DNA of 64,000 nt from Capsulimonas corticalis. Its GTDB lineage: Bacteria; Armatimonadota; Armatimonadia; Armatimonadales; Capsulimonadaceae. Numbering within the stretch: position 1 is the first letter of the stretch; each line of letters begins with the position of its first letter. Both the position numbers and the translations under genes were made by a program. The notes beneath the pieces were generated by a model, which was not told the DNA's origin, made no database searches, and saw only the letters and a list, made by a program, of their open reading frames with translations. Below are positions 25,151 to 36,919 of the stretch, in pieces. The stretch lies in NCBI RefSeq assembly GCF_003574315.2, contig NZ_AP025739.1, positions 5,580,001 to 5,644,000 of the forward strand, written 5' to 3'.

Positions 25151-26069
25151 GGCTAATATTTTACAGATAGAAACACTGAAACTCTTTTGCGATCTCGTGG
25201 AAGCGCAGAGCTTCTCGCGCGCCGCCGAGCGCAACTTCGTCTCGCAGTCGGCGGTCAGCCAGCGCCTGCGCGCGCTGGAGCGCGAATACGGCCGGTCCCT
25301 GATCGACCGGGGCCAGGGCCGCGGCGGCGTCACCCCCACCCCCGCCGGCCAGCTGCTCTACGACGGCGCCAAGCGGCTGCTGCGCGAAGCGAACGCGCTC
25401 GACGCGCTGCTGCGCAACAGCGGCGACGAAGTCGGGGGCACGATCCGTGTCGCGACCGTCTACTCCGTGGGCCTGCACGCCCTCCCGCCGCGTCTCAAAC
25501 CGTTTCTCGCCGCGCACCCCAAAGTTAATGTACATCTGCAATACCAGCAGACCGAGGAGATCTACCGGGAAGTCATGGACGACTCGGTGGACATCGGCAT
25601 CGTCGCCTGCCCGGTCGCTAAGCGCGGCCTGGAGACATTTCTGTTCAGCGAGGAGGAGATGGTGCTGATCTGCGCGCCCGAGCATCCGCTGGCCGGACGC
25701 GCGTCCGTCGCCCTCAAGGATTTGGACGGCGTCGCGTTCATCGGCTTCGACAATGATATCCCCACGCGCAAGCTTATCGAAGCCCGTCTTCAGCGCGCCG
25801 GCGCGCGCGTGCGCCTCACCAGCACATTCGATAACATCGAGACGATCAAGAGCATCGTGGAGATCGGCAACGGCGTGAGCGTAGTCCCGGCGGACACCAT
25901 CCGGCAGGAAGTGCGCGAAGGCGCGCTCGTGGCCGTGCCGTTTACCGAGGGCGATACGTTTTTGCGGCCGACGGGCCTATTGGTGAAAAAGAGCAATCTG
26001 AAGCGGTCCGTGGTGCAGGTTTTCGTGAACGCCATGACGCTCGGCAGGCCGCCCGAGAACCGCCCATGA
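25149..26069 (+). CDS. LysR-family transcriptional regulator
   Basis: The 306-residue protein has a LysR winged HTH ('QIETLKLFCDLVEAQSFSR', 'SQSAVSQRLRALEREYG') and a C-terminal effector-binding domain (about 90-295; 'VDIGIVACPV', 'IVEIGNGVSVVPADTI'). It is divergent from sdhCAB with an 87- to 93-base shared control region, so regulation of sdh and of itself is the simplest inference. No SD precedes the ATG. The effector is unknown. The C-terminus is like CysB/CysL-group regulators, but that does not fix the ligand. Confidence 0.93.
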   Translation: MANILQIETLKLFCDLVEAQSFSRAAERNFVSQSAVSQRLRALEREYGRSLIDRGQGRGGVTPTPAGQLLYDGAKRLLREANALDALLRNSGDEVGGTIRVATVYSVGLHALPPRLKPFLAAHPKVNVHLQYQQTEEIYREVMDDSVDIGIVACPVAKRGLETFLFSEEEMVLICAPEHPLAGRASVALKDLDGVAFIGFDNDIPTRKLIEARLQRAGARVRLTSTFDNIETIKSIVEIGNGVSVVPADTIRQEVREGALVAVPFTEGDTFLRPTGLLVKKSNLKRSVVQVFVNAMTLGRPPENRP

Positions 26070-26194
26070 TCCGCTAAAGTTCTGTTGACAATCGCCGACA
26101 ATACCTTTAACGCATGCCGCAATTTTGTCCACCGCCCCGGATGATTTGTGTTGCCCTTTGGATGTTGTCGCATTGTTGAAAAGGAACCGCTGAC

Positions 26195-28168
26195 GTGACA
26201 CCCTATTTCCGTAACCTGAAGACCGGCAACAAGCTGGCCCTTGGCTTCGGCCTCTGCATTCTTCTCAGCGCCGCCGCCAGCGGCGTCGCCATCCTGCGTC
26301 TGGCTCAGGCGAGCTCCGTCTCACGGAATATCATCGCGAGTTCTCTTGACGGCGTGGAGGCGCTGGCCCAGTTCAATGAATCCTCGCGCCGTCTCCGGAT
26401 CGCGGAGTTCCAGCACGTGCTGGCCACGAAGAAGTCGGACAAGGACGATCTGGAAAAGGAAATGGCCGGCGAGCAGGCCGACGCCAAGACGGCGCTGGAG
26501 GCTTACTCCGTCGCCGTGGATGACGCCGCCGACCAGCACAACTACGAAACGCTGAAGGCGAACTGGGAAAAATATGCGTCCGGGACCGATGCGCTGATCG
26601 CCGTCAGCCGGGCCAACCGGACCCAGGACGCCGTCGGGCTGCTGAATGGACCGATGGACGATCAGTTTGCGGCGGTCACCTCACAGCGAACGATGATGGC
26701 GGAATGGAACCGCCGCCACGGCGAGTGGTACGGCCGACGGATCGAGGCGACGCACCGAAGCGGAGTCAGTGTGATCCTGGGATTGCTGGCCCTGTCGCTG
26801 CTGGTCAGCATCGCCGTTTGTATCGTCATCACGCGCTATATGGTGGGGACGCTCACCCAGGTCTCCGGTCGGCTGACTCAACTGGAAAGCAGTGATTTGA
26901 CCAGTCTCGCCAGCGGTGTCGAAGCCCTGGCGCGAGGCGATCTCACCGCCGAAGCCAAGGTCAGCGCCCAGCGGCTGACTCTGGATACCCGGGATGAGTT
27001 CGGGCAGATGGCCGGTACGTTTAACGCCATGCTGGACAAGGTGCAGACGACCATCGGCGCCTTCCACGCCTCCCAAGAATCGCTCGCGGTCCTGGTTCGC
27101 GGCTTGCAGCGCTCCGCCCAGCAGGTTGCGTCCGCGTCCGGAACGCTCGCGGCGACGAGCCGACAGGTCGGCGCCTCCACCGAGGAGATTTCGTCGACGA
27201 TGCAGGAAGTCGCCGAGGCTTCGGATCAATCGGCTCGCGGCGCGAGCGAAGTGGCGCAGGGAGCGACCGCGCAGGCGAGCGCCGTGTCCTCGGCCGCCGC
27301 GCAGGTGAAGGATTTGACCGCCGCCGTGCTGAGCGTCGCCCGTGACGCCGAAAACGGCGCGCAGGCGGCCGCCGACGCCAACGGCGAGGCGGCGAACGGC
27401 GCGTCGACCGTGGAGCGGACCGTGGCGGGCATGAAGCGAATCGAACAAACGGTATCGCAGTCGGCAAAAGCCATCCAGGCGCTCGGCGATGTCTCTGTCC
27501 GTATCGGCGGGATTGTCGCCACCATCGAACAGATCGCCGAGCAGACCAATCTGCTCGCGCTCAACGCCGCCATTGAGGCGGCCCGGGCCGGAGAATCCGG
27601 GCGCGGCTTCGCGGTCGTCGCGGACGAAGTCCGCAAGCTGGCGGAACGCTCCGCATCGGCCACCCGGGAAATTGGCTCGCTCATCCGTGAAGTGCAGTCC
27701 GGCACGGCCCAGGCGGTGACGGCCATGGAGGCGGGAACCCGAGAAGTGTCCTCGGGTGCGGCTCTGGCGGAGGAAGCCGGCGAGGCGCTGACGCGAATCC
27801 AGGCGGTAGTCTCCAGCGTCACCGAGCGCGTGCGGCGCATCAGCGTGGCGGCGGACAATATGGCGCTCTCCTCGGACGAAGTGTCGAGAACGATCACCGA
27901 AGTCGCCGCGATCGTCGAGGAAAGCAGCGCGGCGGCCGAGCAGATGTCGGCGTCGGCCGAAGAGGTCTCCGCGTCCGTCACCACCGTCTCCGACGCGACG
28001 GCCCAGCAAAGCGCCTCTGTTGAGGAGCTGTCGGCCTCGTCACAAGAGCTCGCGGGAATCGCTCAGGAGCTGGAATCCGCCGTATCCCAATTTACGGTAA
28101 AATCTCTCGACAATCACTCCCAGGTCTCCGCGCCGCTCACACGGCTGTCGATGAGCAAGGCCGCTTAA
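26195..28168 (+). CDS. Methyl-accepting chemotaxis protein
   Basis: The 657-residue transducer has TM1 (13-35), a ~150-residue extracytoplasmic four-helix-bundle sensor, TM2 (about 190-217), a HAMP domain and a long coiled-coil signalling domain. The conserved hairpin tip '[18 protein letters not shown]' and '[18 protein letters not shown]' lies near residues 447-480. It controls CheA in chemotaxis. It starts with GTG at 26195 with AAGGAA ten bases upstream. No CheR-binding pentapeptide is seen at the C-terminus. The ligand cannot be predicted. The gene has no che neighbours. Confidence 0.95.
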   Translation: MTPYFRNLKTGNKLALGFGLCILLSAAASGVAILRLAQASSVSRNIIASSLDGVEALAQFNESSRRLRIAEFQHVLATKKSDKDDLEKEMAGEQADAKTALEAYSVAVDDAADQHNYETLKANWEKYASGTDALIAVSRANRTQDAVGLLNGPMDDQFAAVTSQRTMMAEWNRRHGEWYGRRIEATHRSGVSVILGLLALSLLVSIAVCIVITRYMVGTLTQVSGRLTQLESSDLTSLASGVEALARGDLTAEAKVSAQRLTLDTRDEFGQMAGTFNAMLDKVQTTIGAFHASQESLAVLVRGLQRSAQQVASASGTLAATSRQVGASTEEISSTMQEVAEASDQSARGASEVAQGATAQASAVSSAAAQVKDLTAAVLSVARDAENGAQAAADANGEAANGASTVERTVAGMKRIEQTVSQSAKAIQALGDVSVRIGGIVATIEQIAEQTNLLALNAAIEAARAGESGRGFAVVADEVRKLAERSASATREIGSLIREVQSGTAQAVTAMEAGTREVSSGAALAEEAGEALTRIQAVVSSVTERVRRISVAADNMALSSDEVSRTITEVAAIVEESSAAAEQMSASAEEVSASVTTVSDATAQQSASVEELSASSQELAGIAQELESAVSQFTVKSLDNHSQVSAPLTRLSMSKAA

Positions 28169-28190
28169 GGCGTCCCCGAACACTCTCCAA

Positions 28191-28238
28191 CACACAACAG
28201 CGGCGCCCGGTTTTTCAACCGGACGCCGCTGTTGTGTG
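28191..28238. terminator. Bidirectional hairpin between mcp and sucD
   Basis: 22-bp stem with one mismatch (arms starting CACACAACAGCGGCG) and loop TTTC between convergent genes. It lacks a long T-run. Confidence 0.75.
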
Positions 28239-28260
28239 TAATCGAGAATTCGCGTGTGGC

Positions 28261-29130
<870 letters not shown>

Positions 29131-29139
29131 GGCTGTTCT

Positions 29140-29349
29140 TTAACCCCGTCGTCGCTTGAAGTAGAACACGGTGACCGGGACGCTGTCGTCCACATCGTCG
29201 TCACCTTCGCCGCCGTCTTCGGTGGCGCGCACATCCGCGACCGCGTTGACCAGCTCCCAGCCATCCGCGCCGTGGGTGTTGAGCGTCTGCTCATCCGTCT
29301 CGTCGTCCTCTTCGCTCACAACGATCTTATACTCGAATACGTCTGCCAT
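29140..29349 (-). CDS. DUF4177-like small protein between sucC and sucD
   Basis: The 69-residue protein matches the DUF4177 pattern: 'FEYKIVVSE' near the start, 'LNTHGADGWELVNAV' in the middle and a terminal 'VFYFKRRRG'. An acidic stretch (GGEGDDDVDDS) precedes the last strand. DUF4177 proteins are small beta-rich proteins of unknown function. Its place inside the sucCD operon, 9 bases before sucD and 42 bases after sucC, suggests co-expression with succinyl-CoA synthetase. No function can be given. Confidence 0.8.
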   Translation of the reverse strand: MADVFEYKIVVSEEDDETDEQTLNTHGADGWELVNAVADVRATEDGGEGDDDVDDSVPVTVFYFKRRRG

Positions 29350-29391
29350 TGATATCCATCCTTCTTCTTGCTTCTCAAATGAAGCGCGTAA

Positions 29392-30552
29392 TTATTTCGC
29401 GGCGTAAGCCAGCTCCACGATCTTTGCGGCGGCTTCCTGCATGGTTTCGGCGGGAACGAGGTTCGTGGTCTTCAGCAGCTCGGCGCCTTCGGCGGCGCGG
29501 GTGCCGGCGAGGCGGATCACGATCGGCACCTTGACGTCGAGCGTCGCGACGCCGGCGATGATGCCCTTGGCGACTTCGTCGCCCCGGGTGATGCCGCCGA
29601 AGATGTTGAACAGAACGCCCTTGACATTGGGATCGGACAGCACGACTTCGAGGCTGCTCGTGACGGCTTCGGCCTTGGCGCCGCCGCCAATGTCCAGGAA
29701 GTCCGCCGGCTTGCCGCCCGCGCGCTTCACTTCGTCCATCGTGGTCATGACCAGCCCCGCGCCGTTGCCGATGATGCCGATGTCGCCGCCCTCAAGACGG
29801 ACATACTGGATGCCGCGCCGGTGCGCTTCGGTCTCGATCGGGTCTTCCTCGGCGGTGTCGTGGAAGGCCGCGAACTCGGGGTGGCGGAACATGGAGTTCT
29901 CGTCGATATCCCACTTCGCGTCGCCGGCGATGACCGTTCCTTCTTTGGTGATGACCAGAGGATTGATCTCGGCGAGGGTGGCGTCCGTGCCGACATACGC
30001 GGCGTAAAGGGCCTTCAGGACAGGGATCGTCTTGTTGATGAACGCCACGTCGAAGTTGGCGTCGAACAGCACCTGGCGCGCCGCGTAGTCGGGCAGGCCC
30101 AGCAGCGGGTCGATATAGAGGTTGGCGATATCGGCCGGGTTGTTGTGCGCGACCTCTTCGATGTCCATGCCGCCCTTAGTGGAGACGATCAGCACGTCGC
30201 GCTGGCGGGCGCGGTCCTGGGTAATCGCGACATAGATCTCCTTGTCGATATTGACGGCTTCTTCCACCAGCAATTTGTTGATCTTCAGGTCCGAGTTGGC
30301 CTGCGCGAAGAACAGGGTCTTGCCCAGCAGCGCCTTGCCGATCTCCTCGGCGTCGTTCGGATTGTCGGCGAGCTTGACGGCGCCGGCCTTGCCGCGTCCG
30401 CCGCTATGCACCTGCCCCTTGATCACGACCTTACGGCCGAGCTGAGAAGCGATATCCCGCACCTCGGCGGGGGTCGAAGCGGCCTGTCCTTCGGGTACGG
30501 GAACGCCGTACTGCTTCAGGAGCTGCTTCGCCTGGAACTCATGTATCTTCAA
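29392..30552 (-). CDS. sucC: Succinyl-CoA synthetase beta subunit
   Basis: The 386-residue protein begins with the ATP-grasp signature 'MKIHEFQAKQLLKQYGVPVP' and includes 'VVIKGQVHSGGRGKAGAVKL', 'EINPLVIT' and the C-terminal CoA-ligase domain ('FNIFGGITRGDEVAKGI', 'RLAGTRAAEGAELL'). The length matches the family. It is first gene of the sucC-DUF4177-sucD unit. Confidence 0.97.
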   Translation of the reverse strand: MKIHEFQAKQLLKQYGVPVPEGQAASTPAEVRDIASQLGRKVVIKGQVHSGGRGKAGAVKLADNPNDAEEIGKALLGKTLFFAQANSDLKINKLLVEEAVNIDKEIYVAITQDRARQRDVLIVSTKGGMDIEEVAHNNPADIANLYIDPLLGLPDYAARQVLFDANFDVAFINKTIPVLKALYAAYVGTDATLAEINPLVITKEGTVIAGDAKWDIDENSMFRHPEFAAFHDTAEEDPIETEAHRRGIQYVRLEGGDIGIIGNGAGLVMTTMDEVKRAGGKPADFLDIGGGAKAEAVTSSLEVVLSDPNVKGVLFNIFGGITRGDEVAKGIIAGVATLDVKVPIVIRLAGTRAAEGAELLKTTNLVPAETMQEAAAKIVELAYAAK

Positions 30553-30649
30553 AATCGTGTCTCCTGCTCTTTTAAAGAAGCCAAGCGGCCGGCGAAATCG
30601 TTTTGCCGGCCTTCTCTCGCCTCTTTTGTTCGAACCGACTCCTATTATG

Positions 30650-30691
30650 AACGAAAAATCGTTTCCAACGGGTGTCGGAAACGATTTTTCG

Positions 30692-30693
<2 letters not shown>
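30650..30693. terminator. Terminator downstream of acs
   Basis: 17-bp perfect stem AACGAAAAATCGTTTCC and its complement with a 10-base loop. It overlaps the acs stop codon, and the arms end in T-rich sequence for the minus strand. Confidence 0.85.
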
Positions 30694-32680
<1,987 letters not shown>

Positions 32681-32731
32681 CCGGGAAGAGAGTTCGGCAT
32701 GGCTGGCAAAATTACCTGCGTGGATTTTTTT

Positions 32732-32781
32732 GGATCCCCATCTCCAGGCCGAGCTTCAGCGAGGCGGGGAGATGGGGATCC
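32732..32781. repeat. Inverted repeat between acs and MBL-fold gene
   Basis: Perfect 14-bp arms GGATCCCCATCTCC (32732-32745) and its complement (32768-32781) around a partly palindromic centre, preceded by seven T's on the plus strand. It abuts the stop codon of the MBL-fold gene. Confidence 0.75.
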
Positions 32782-33602
32782 TAAAACAAATTCAGCTGAA
32801 GCGGCTTCACCCCCGGCGTCCACGACACCGAAGGCTTGTCGCGTTTGGCGACATCGAGCACTACGGGGCAGCCGGTTTCGACGGCGACGGTGGCTTTGGC
32901 GTAGGCGAGCGCGAGTTTGGGGGTGTTGTTTTCTTTGGAAAGGTGCGCGAGCCAGGCCGTGTGCGGGCCGTGGGTCATGGCGTGTTCGCACAGGAGCGCG
33001 ACGGCGGCTTCGTTGGAGAGGTGGCCGCGGTCACTGAGGATGCGCGCTTTGAGATAACCGGGATAGACGCCGGCGTTCAGGCGGTGGACATCGTGGTTGG
33101 CTTCTAAAATCAAGAGGTTCGCGCCGCGTATCGCCGCGCGCATGGCGTCAGTGACATGGCCGGCGTCGGTGATGATACTGGCCTTGTGGCCGCTCGGCCG
33201 GTAATACAAATTGACGCCGACGGGCTCGACGGCGTCGTGCGGCACCGGGAAGGTCTCGATATCGAGATCGCCGATGGACCAGCGGTCTCCCGTGGCCAGC
33301 TTGATATTAGGCGAATCCGTGCAGCGCCGATAAATCACATTGAGCGTCGCGGGGTTGGCGACAATCGGAACATTGTAGCGTTTGGAGATCGCGTGCGCGC
33401 TCTGGATATGGTCCGAATGTTCGTGGGTAAGGACAATTCCGCTCAGATCCGAGAGCAGAAGATCGTGCGTCGCGAGGGCGCTGGCGATCAGACGAAGTCC
33501 GATTCCTGCGTCGATCAATACCGCGTGGTCGCCGGCTCGAACAAGTGTTGTATTGCCGGAAGACCCGCTGGCGAGTGCGTGGACTGAAAAGCGCCGAGTC
33601 AT
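32781..33602 (-). CDS. MBL-fold metal-dependent hydrolase (YycJ/WalJ-like)
   Basis: The 273-residue protein has the metallo-beta-lactamase motif 'LTHEHSDHI' and matching His/Asp sites ('VPHDAVEP', 'IITDAGHVTDAM', 'WLAHLSKENNTP'). The N-terminal 'FSVHALASGSSGNTTLV' is the hallmark of the YycJ/WalJ group, thought to be single-strand DNA exonucleases involved in DNA mismatch repair or cell-wall coordination. ATG at 33602 is preferred since it starts the family region; a TTG at 33632 is possible. Confidence 0.9.
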   Translation of the reverse strand: MTRRFSVHALASGSSGNTTLVRAGDHAVLIDAGIGLRLIASALATHDLLLSDLSGIVLTHEHSDHIQSAHAISKRYNVPIVANPATLNVIYRRCTDSPNIKLATGDRWSIGDLDIETFPVPHDAVEPVGVNLYYRPSGHKASIITDAGHVTDAMRAAIRGANLLILEANHDVHRLNAGVYPGYLKARILSDRGHLSNEAAVALLCEHAMTHGPHTAWLAHLSKENNTPKLALAYAKATVAVETGCPVVLDVAKRDKPSVSWTPGVKPLQLNLF

Positions 33603-33651
33603 AAGGAGTATATTACCCCAAAACCACTCCAAAAACAGTTCAGACGTGCAA

Positions 33652-33685
33652 AGACCCGACGGGAGGCGGCAGCGACGTCGGGTCT
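33652..33685. terminator. Hairpin upstream of the MBL-fold gene
   Basis: 10-bp stem AGACCCGACG/CGTCGGGTCT with a 14-base loop. The remaining sequence to 33884 is A/T-richer and shows no gene. Confidence 0.55.
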
Positions 33686-33884
33686 CTCAATTGTGTGCTT
33701 CCTTGCGTCTGCTCGTAAGGTTGATGTTACGAGCTCCTTATCATTCGCCGCGATCACCGTTAGATAGATTTCAGTGACCGCAGCTTGTTATTAGCACATT
33801 GCATTCCTGTATGAAGTTGTCTACCCGTATTATAGGCAGGCGCGTAATGAGTTGTTACTGCAACACATACTAGGTTTTCCGGGA

Positions 33885-35027
33885 TTAATGCTGGGCAGGC
33901 TTCAGGAATGACGCCGTAGCGAGCGAGGACTCTTTGCCGCCTTCGACTTTCTTGCCGCCGGCGGCGAGCGCGAGGCCGTCCGGAAAGACGATCAGCGCCA
34001 GATCGTGACTGCTGTCCGGGAGCGCCGGCATGGACGTAAAGACGCCGGCGGCGGGGTCGAAGATCTCCGTCGTCGCGGTCGTCGCATGCGCCGCCGGCGA
34101 CCACCCTCCCACGAGCAAAATCCGGCCATCCGGCAGTGTTCCGGCGCTGTGCGCCATGCGCGGGGCTCCCAGGAGATGTGGAAGCGTGTGGAACTCGTCC
34201 GTCGCGGGATCGTAGATCTCCACCTCGCGCGGCCCCGCGTCGCCATTTTGACCGCCGGCGACAAGCACGGTCCCGTCGGCAAGCAGAGTCGCCGTCGGCC
34301 GGTCGCGGGCGACAGACATCGGGGATTTCGTCAGGCGAAAGGAATTGGTTGCGGGATCAAAGATCTCCGCCGTCGCGGAAAAGCGGTCGGGTTTGCCGAC
34401 AAACCAGTGTTTGCCGCCGGCAATGAGCACGCGCCCATCGCGCAGGCGAACGGCGGCCTGCCCAAAGCGGTCTTCCTGCATATGCCCCGGGATCTGAGAA
34501 AAGGCGTGTGTCTGCGGATCGTAGAGATCCGCCGTCGCCAGGGTGCGGCCCCGATGCGTGTTGAAACCGCCGGCAAGCAAGATTCGCCCATCCGCGAGCG
34601 TCGTCGCCGTGAACAGCTCGCGCGGCTTCGACATCTGGCTTGCGAGCACGTGGAACTGTTCGGTTTGCGGATCGAACACTTCGGCCGTCGGCAGCGACCC
34701 CAGCGTTGTGTTGTATCCGCCCGCGATCAGAACCGTCCCATCGGCGAGGACATTCGTCGTGGCGAAGTCGCGCGGATAGGTCAGGCGGCCCCTGGCCCGA
34801 TGAAACGCATTCTTGGCGCTGTCGTAAATATCGGCGGTCGCGAGGCACGAGCCGGCGTCGTAACTGTAGCCGCCGGCGATCAGAGCGCTCGCGCCGCTGG
34901 GCAGAAGCGCGGCGCTCGGGGCCCAGCGCGAATCGCAAAGAGCGGGCAGGATCGGCGTCCATGACGAAGTTTGGGCCATTGCAGGGGCGCCGATCGCGCA
35001 CAGCAGCAGGAGAAAGGCGGCTTTCAT
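33885..35027 (-). CDS. Secreted kelch-repeat protein
   Basis: The 380-residue protein has a signal peptide (1-18, cleavage after AMA) and about six kelch-type beta-propeller blades, each with 'DGxxLxAGG' and 'A(E/D)xYDPxT(x)xF' motifs (for example 'LADGTVLIAGGYNT', 'AEVFDPQTEQFHVL', 'EIFDPATNSFRL'). Such propellers bind partners or sugars, and some are oxidases, but the copper ligands of galactose oxidase are not evident. Its start overlaps the stop of the upstream pterin dehydratase gene (ATGA), an unexpected pairing. Confidence 0.88.
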   Translation of the reverse strand: MKAAFLLLLCAIGAPAMAQTSSWTPILPALCDSRWAPSAALLPSGASALIAGGYSYDAGSCLATADIYDSAKNAFHRARGRLTYPRDFATTNVLADGTVLIAGGYNTTLGSLPTAEVFDPQTEQFHVLASQMSKPRELFTATTLADGRILLAGGFNTHRGRTLATADLYDPQTHAFSQIPGHMQEDRFGQAAVRLRDGRVLIAGGKHWFVGKPDRFSATAEIFDPATNSFRLTKSPMSVARDRPTATLLADGTVLVAGGQNGDAGPREVEIYDPATDEFHTLPHLLGAPRMAHSAGTLPDGRILLVGGWSPAAHATTATTEIFDPAAGVFTSMPALPDSSHDLALIVFPDGLALAAGGKKVEGGKESSLATASFLKPAQH

Positions 35028-35323
35028 CCGAGGATCGTGTCCGCGAAATCGTCGCTGGCGGCCGCCAGCTCAAAGTCGTGGATCGTCAGACCGCCGGAAT
35101 CGTGCGTCGTCAGCCGGAACGTGACTTTGTTGTAACGGATATCGATGTCGGGGTGATGATTGATCGACTCGGCTGTTTCCGCCGCCTGATTGACGAATTG
35201 CAGCGCTTGGATAAAATCTTTGAACTGGAAAGTGCGGACCAGCATGTTGCCGTCGCGTGTCCACATCGGTACGCGCTGCAAATGCTCCTCGATCTCGGCT
35301 TCGGTCAGCGTGGGATATCTCAT
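35024..35323 (-). CDS. Pterin-4a-carbinolamine dehydratase
   Basis: The 99-residue protein carries the family motif 'SINHHPDIDIRYNKVTFRL' with the catalytic His pair, and ends with a helical region. It dehydrates 4a-hydroxytetrahydropterin, recycling the cofactor of aromatic amino acid hydroxylases; some homologues moonlight as DCoH. ATG at 35323 is chosen because of the strong GAAGGAGA SD and the family length; the frame extends to 35401 without support. It overlaps the kelch gene by 4 bases. Confidence 0.93.
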   Translation of the reverse strand: MRYPTLTEAEIEEHLQRVPMWTRDGNMLVRTFQFKDFIQALQFVNQAAETAESINHHPDIDIRYNKVTFRLTTHDSGGLTIHDFELAAASDDFADTILG

Positions 35324-35484
35324 GCGGCTGTCTCCTTCTTTGATGGCGTCAAAGCTTACTGTTGAGATCATCATACCCAGATTTTCCCGGTCGGAGATCA
35401 TGCGGGCATGGCCTGCTTCACCACGTAAGCCTGGTATTCCTCCCAGCAGGATTTCCAGGGGTCCGCGCCGAATCCGTGCGCATC

Positions 35485-35979
35485 ATGCGAGTTGTTCTGC
35501 AGCGGGTGACGAGCGCCGCCGTCACCATCAAAGAAACGGGAGACCGGCGCTCCATCGGCCCGGGTCTCGCCGTGCTCCTAGGCGTCGGTCATGGCGATGA
35601 TGCGGGCGATGTCGATTACCTCGTACAGAAAGTAACGTCGCTTCGAATTTTTGCCGATGAACATGGAAAGATGAATCTCTCGCTGGAAGACGTCCAGGGC
35701 CAGATGCTGATTGTCTCTCAGTTCACCCTGCTCGGCGATACGCGTAAGGGCAAGCGACCATCGTTCACAGACGCCGCCCCGCCCGCTATCGCCATTCCTC
35801 TATACGAACGGTTTGTCGCCCAGGTCCAGGCGCGCGGCGTGACGGCGCGGACCGGAGAGTTCGGCGCGGATATGAGCGTCGAGATCACGAACGATGGGCC
35901 GGTGACGCTGATCATCGAGAGCCCGCCCAAGACCAACACGGAGCAAAAGAAAGAAGAACGTGTCAGTGAACGACTCTGA
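35485..35979 (+). CDS. dtd: D-aminoacyl-tRNA deacylase
   Basis: The 164-residue enzyme removes D-amino acids and glycine mischarged on tRNA. Signatures: 'MRVVLQRVTSAAVTI' start, 'SQFTLLGDTRKGKRPSFTDAA' (catalytic Thr region) and the cis-Gly-Pro motif in 'ITNDGPVTLIIESP'. The C-terminus has a ~16-residue charged tail. ATG at 35485 starts the conserved region; further upstream in frame is non-family sequence. The 3' end overlaps the following TPR gene by 20 bases. Confidence 0.95.
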   Translation: MRVVLQRVTSAAVTIKETGDRRSIGPGLAVLLGVGHGDDAGDVDYLVQKVTSLRIFADEHGKMNLSLEDVQGQMLIVSQFTLLGDTRKGKRPSFTDAAPPAIAIPLYERFVAQVQARGVTARTGEFGADMSVEITNDGPVTLIIESPPKTNTEQKKEERVSERL

Positions 35980-36805
35980 CGATCAGGGCCCTCCGCCCGC
36001 ACAGCCTGCCCCGCCCGTCCCTTCGGCCATTCGCAGACAGGGAGAAATCAGCCTGCGGCAAGGCAATATCGAGCTCGCCCTCTCAAAGTACCGGAAGGCG
36101 GTTCAGATGGAGGGCGCCGGCGCGGGCGGCCCGCAGGAAGGCGTCTCGGCGGCGCGCACGGACCTGGGCGACGCTTATGCGTACGCCGATCAGGCCGTGA
36201 ATGCGCTGCGGCAGTTTCGGCGCGCCATCCGCTCCAGCCCCAAGCGCTCAGAGCCGCATTTTTCTCTTGGAGAGCTGTACCGACGGCATGGCAAAACACA
36301 AGCCGCCGTCGCCGAATACCGGCGCGCGATCGAGTACTCCCCGCGCAACGCCTTCTACCACTACCGACTCGCGGACACGCTCGTGGACGCCGGCTTCGAG
36401 ACCGAAGCCATCTCCGAAATGGAGATCGCCGCCGAGATGGCCCCCGAAGACTCGTTCTACCACTTCCGTCTCTCCGACCTTTATCTCACGCGCGGACGGC
36501 TGGAAGAAGCCGTGGCGGAGATTCAGATGGCCTCGATGTTCTCCCCCAAGGACGCCTACTACAACCTGCGTCTGGGGATGCTTTACATCCTCGCGGGCCA
36601 TTGGGAAGACGCCGCCGAAGCCCTCGCCCACGCGCTGCGCCTCGACCCGCGCAACGCGCTCTATCATTGTGTGTTAGGGGACGTGTATTTGCAGATCCCA
36701 AGAAACGATCTGGCGATGAGCCACTATCAAATGGCCGGGGATTTGGATTATTACGATATGGAGCACGTGCGGCGGATCCGGCAGCTGGTGGGGATTGGGG
36801 AGTGA
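35960..36805 (+). CDS. TPR-repeat protein
   Basis: The 281-residue protein has a Pro-rich N-terminus then about six to seven tetratricopeptide repeats ('SLGELYRRHGKTQAAVAEYRR', 'RLADTLVDAGFETEAISEME', 'RLGMLYILAGHWEDAAEALA'). TPRs mediate protein interactions; no enzymatic domain is present. It starts with GTG at 35960 inside the end of dtd, so translation is probably coupled. Function unknown. Confidence 0.88.
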   Translation: MSVNDSDDQGPPPAQPAPPVPSAIRRQGEISLRQGNIELALSKYRKAVQMEGAGAGGPQEGVSAARTDLGDAYAYADQAVNALRQFRRAIRSSPKRSEPHFSLGELYRRHGKTQAAVAEYRRAIEYSPRNAFYHYRLADTLVDAGFETEAISEMEIAAEMAPEDSFYHFRLSDLYLTRGRLEEAVAEIQMASMFSPKDAYYNLRLGMLYILAGHWEDAAEALAHALRLDPRNALYHCVLGDVYLQIPRNDLAMSHYQMAGDLDYYDMEHVRRIRQLVGIGE

Positions 36806-36816
36806 GGATGCGGCCA

Positions 36817-36851
36817 TCACCCGGCGGCCTCTGGGCGCCGCCTCGGGGTGA
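36817..36851. repeat. Intergenic GC hairpin
   Basis: Arms TCACCC/GGGGTGA with inner GGCGGC/GCCGCC, of the same style as the CCCTCACCC-type elements near 22158 and 63660. Confidence 0.5.
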
Positions 36852-36865
36852 CAACCTAATCCGAG

Positions 36866-36896
36866 CGGCCGTCTGGATCTGATGTCCAGACGGCCG
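36866..36896. terminator. Hairpin after the beta-helix gene
   Basis: 12-bp perfect stem CGGCCGTCTGGA and its complement with loop TCTGATG, between convergent genes. Confidence 0.75.
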
Positions 36897-36919
36897 GCGC
36901 GTCGCCAGAGGAAAGAGAG

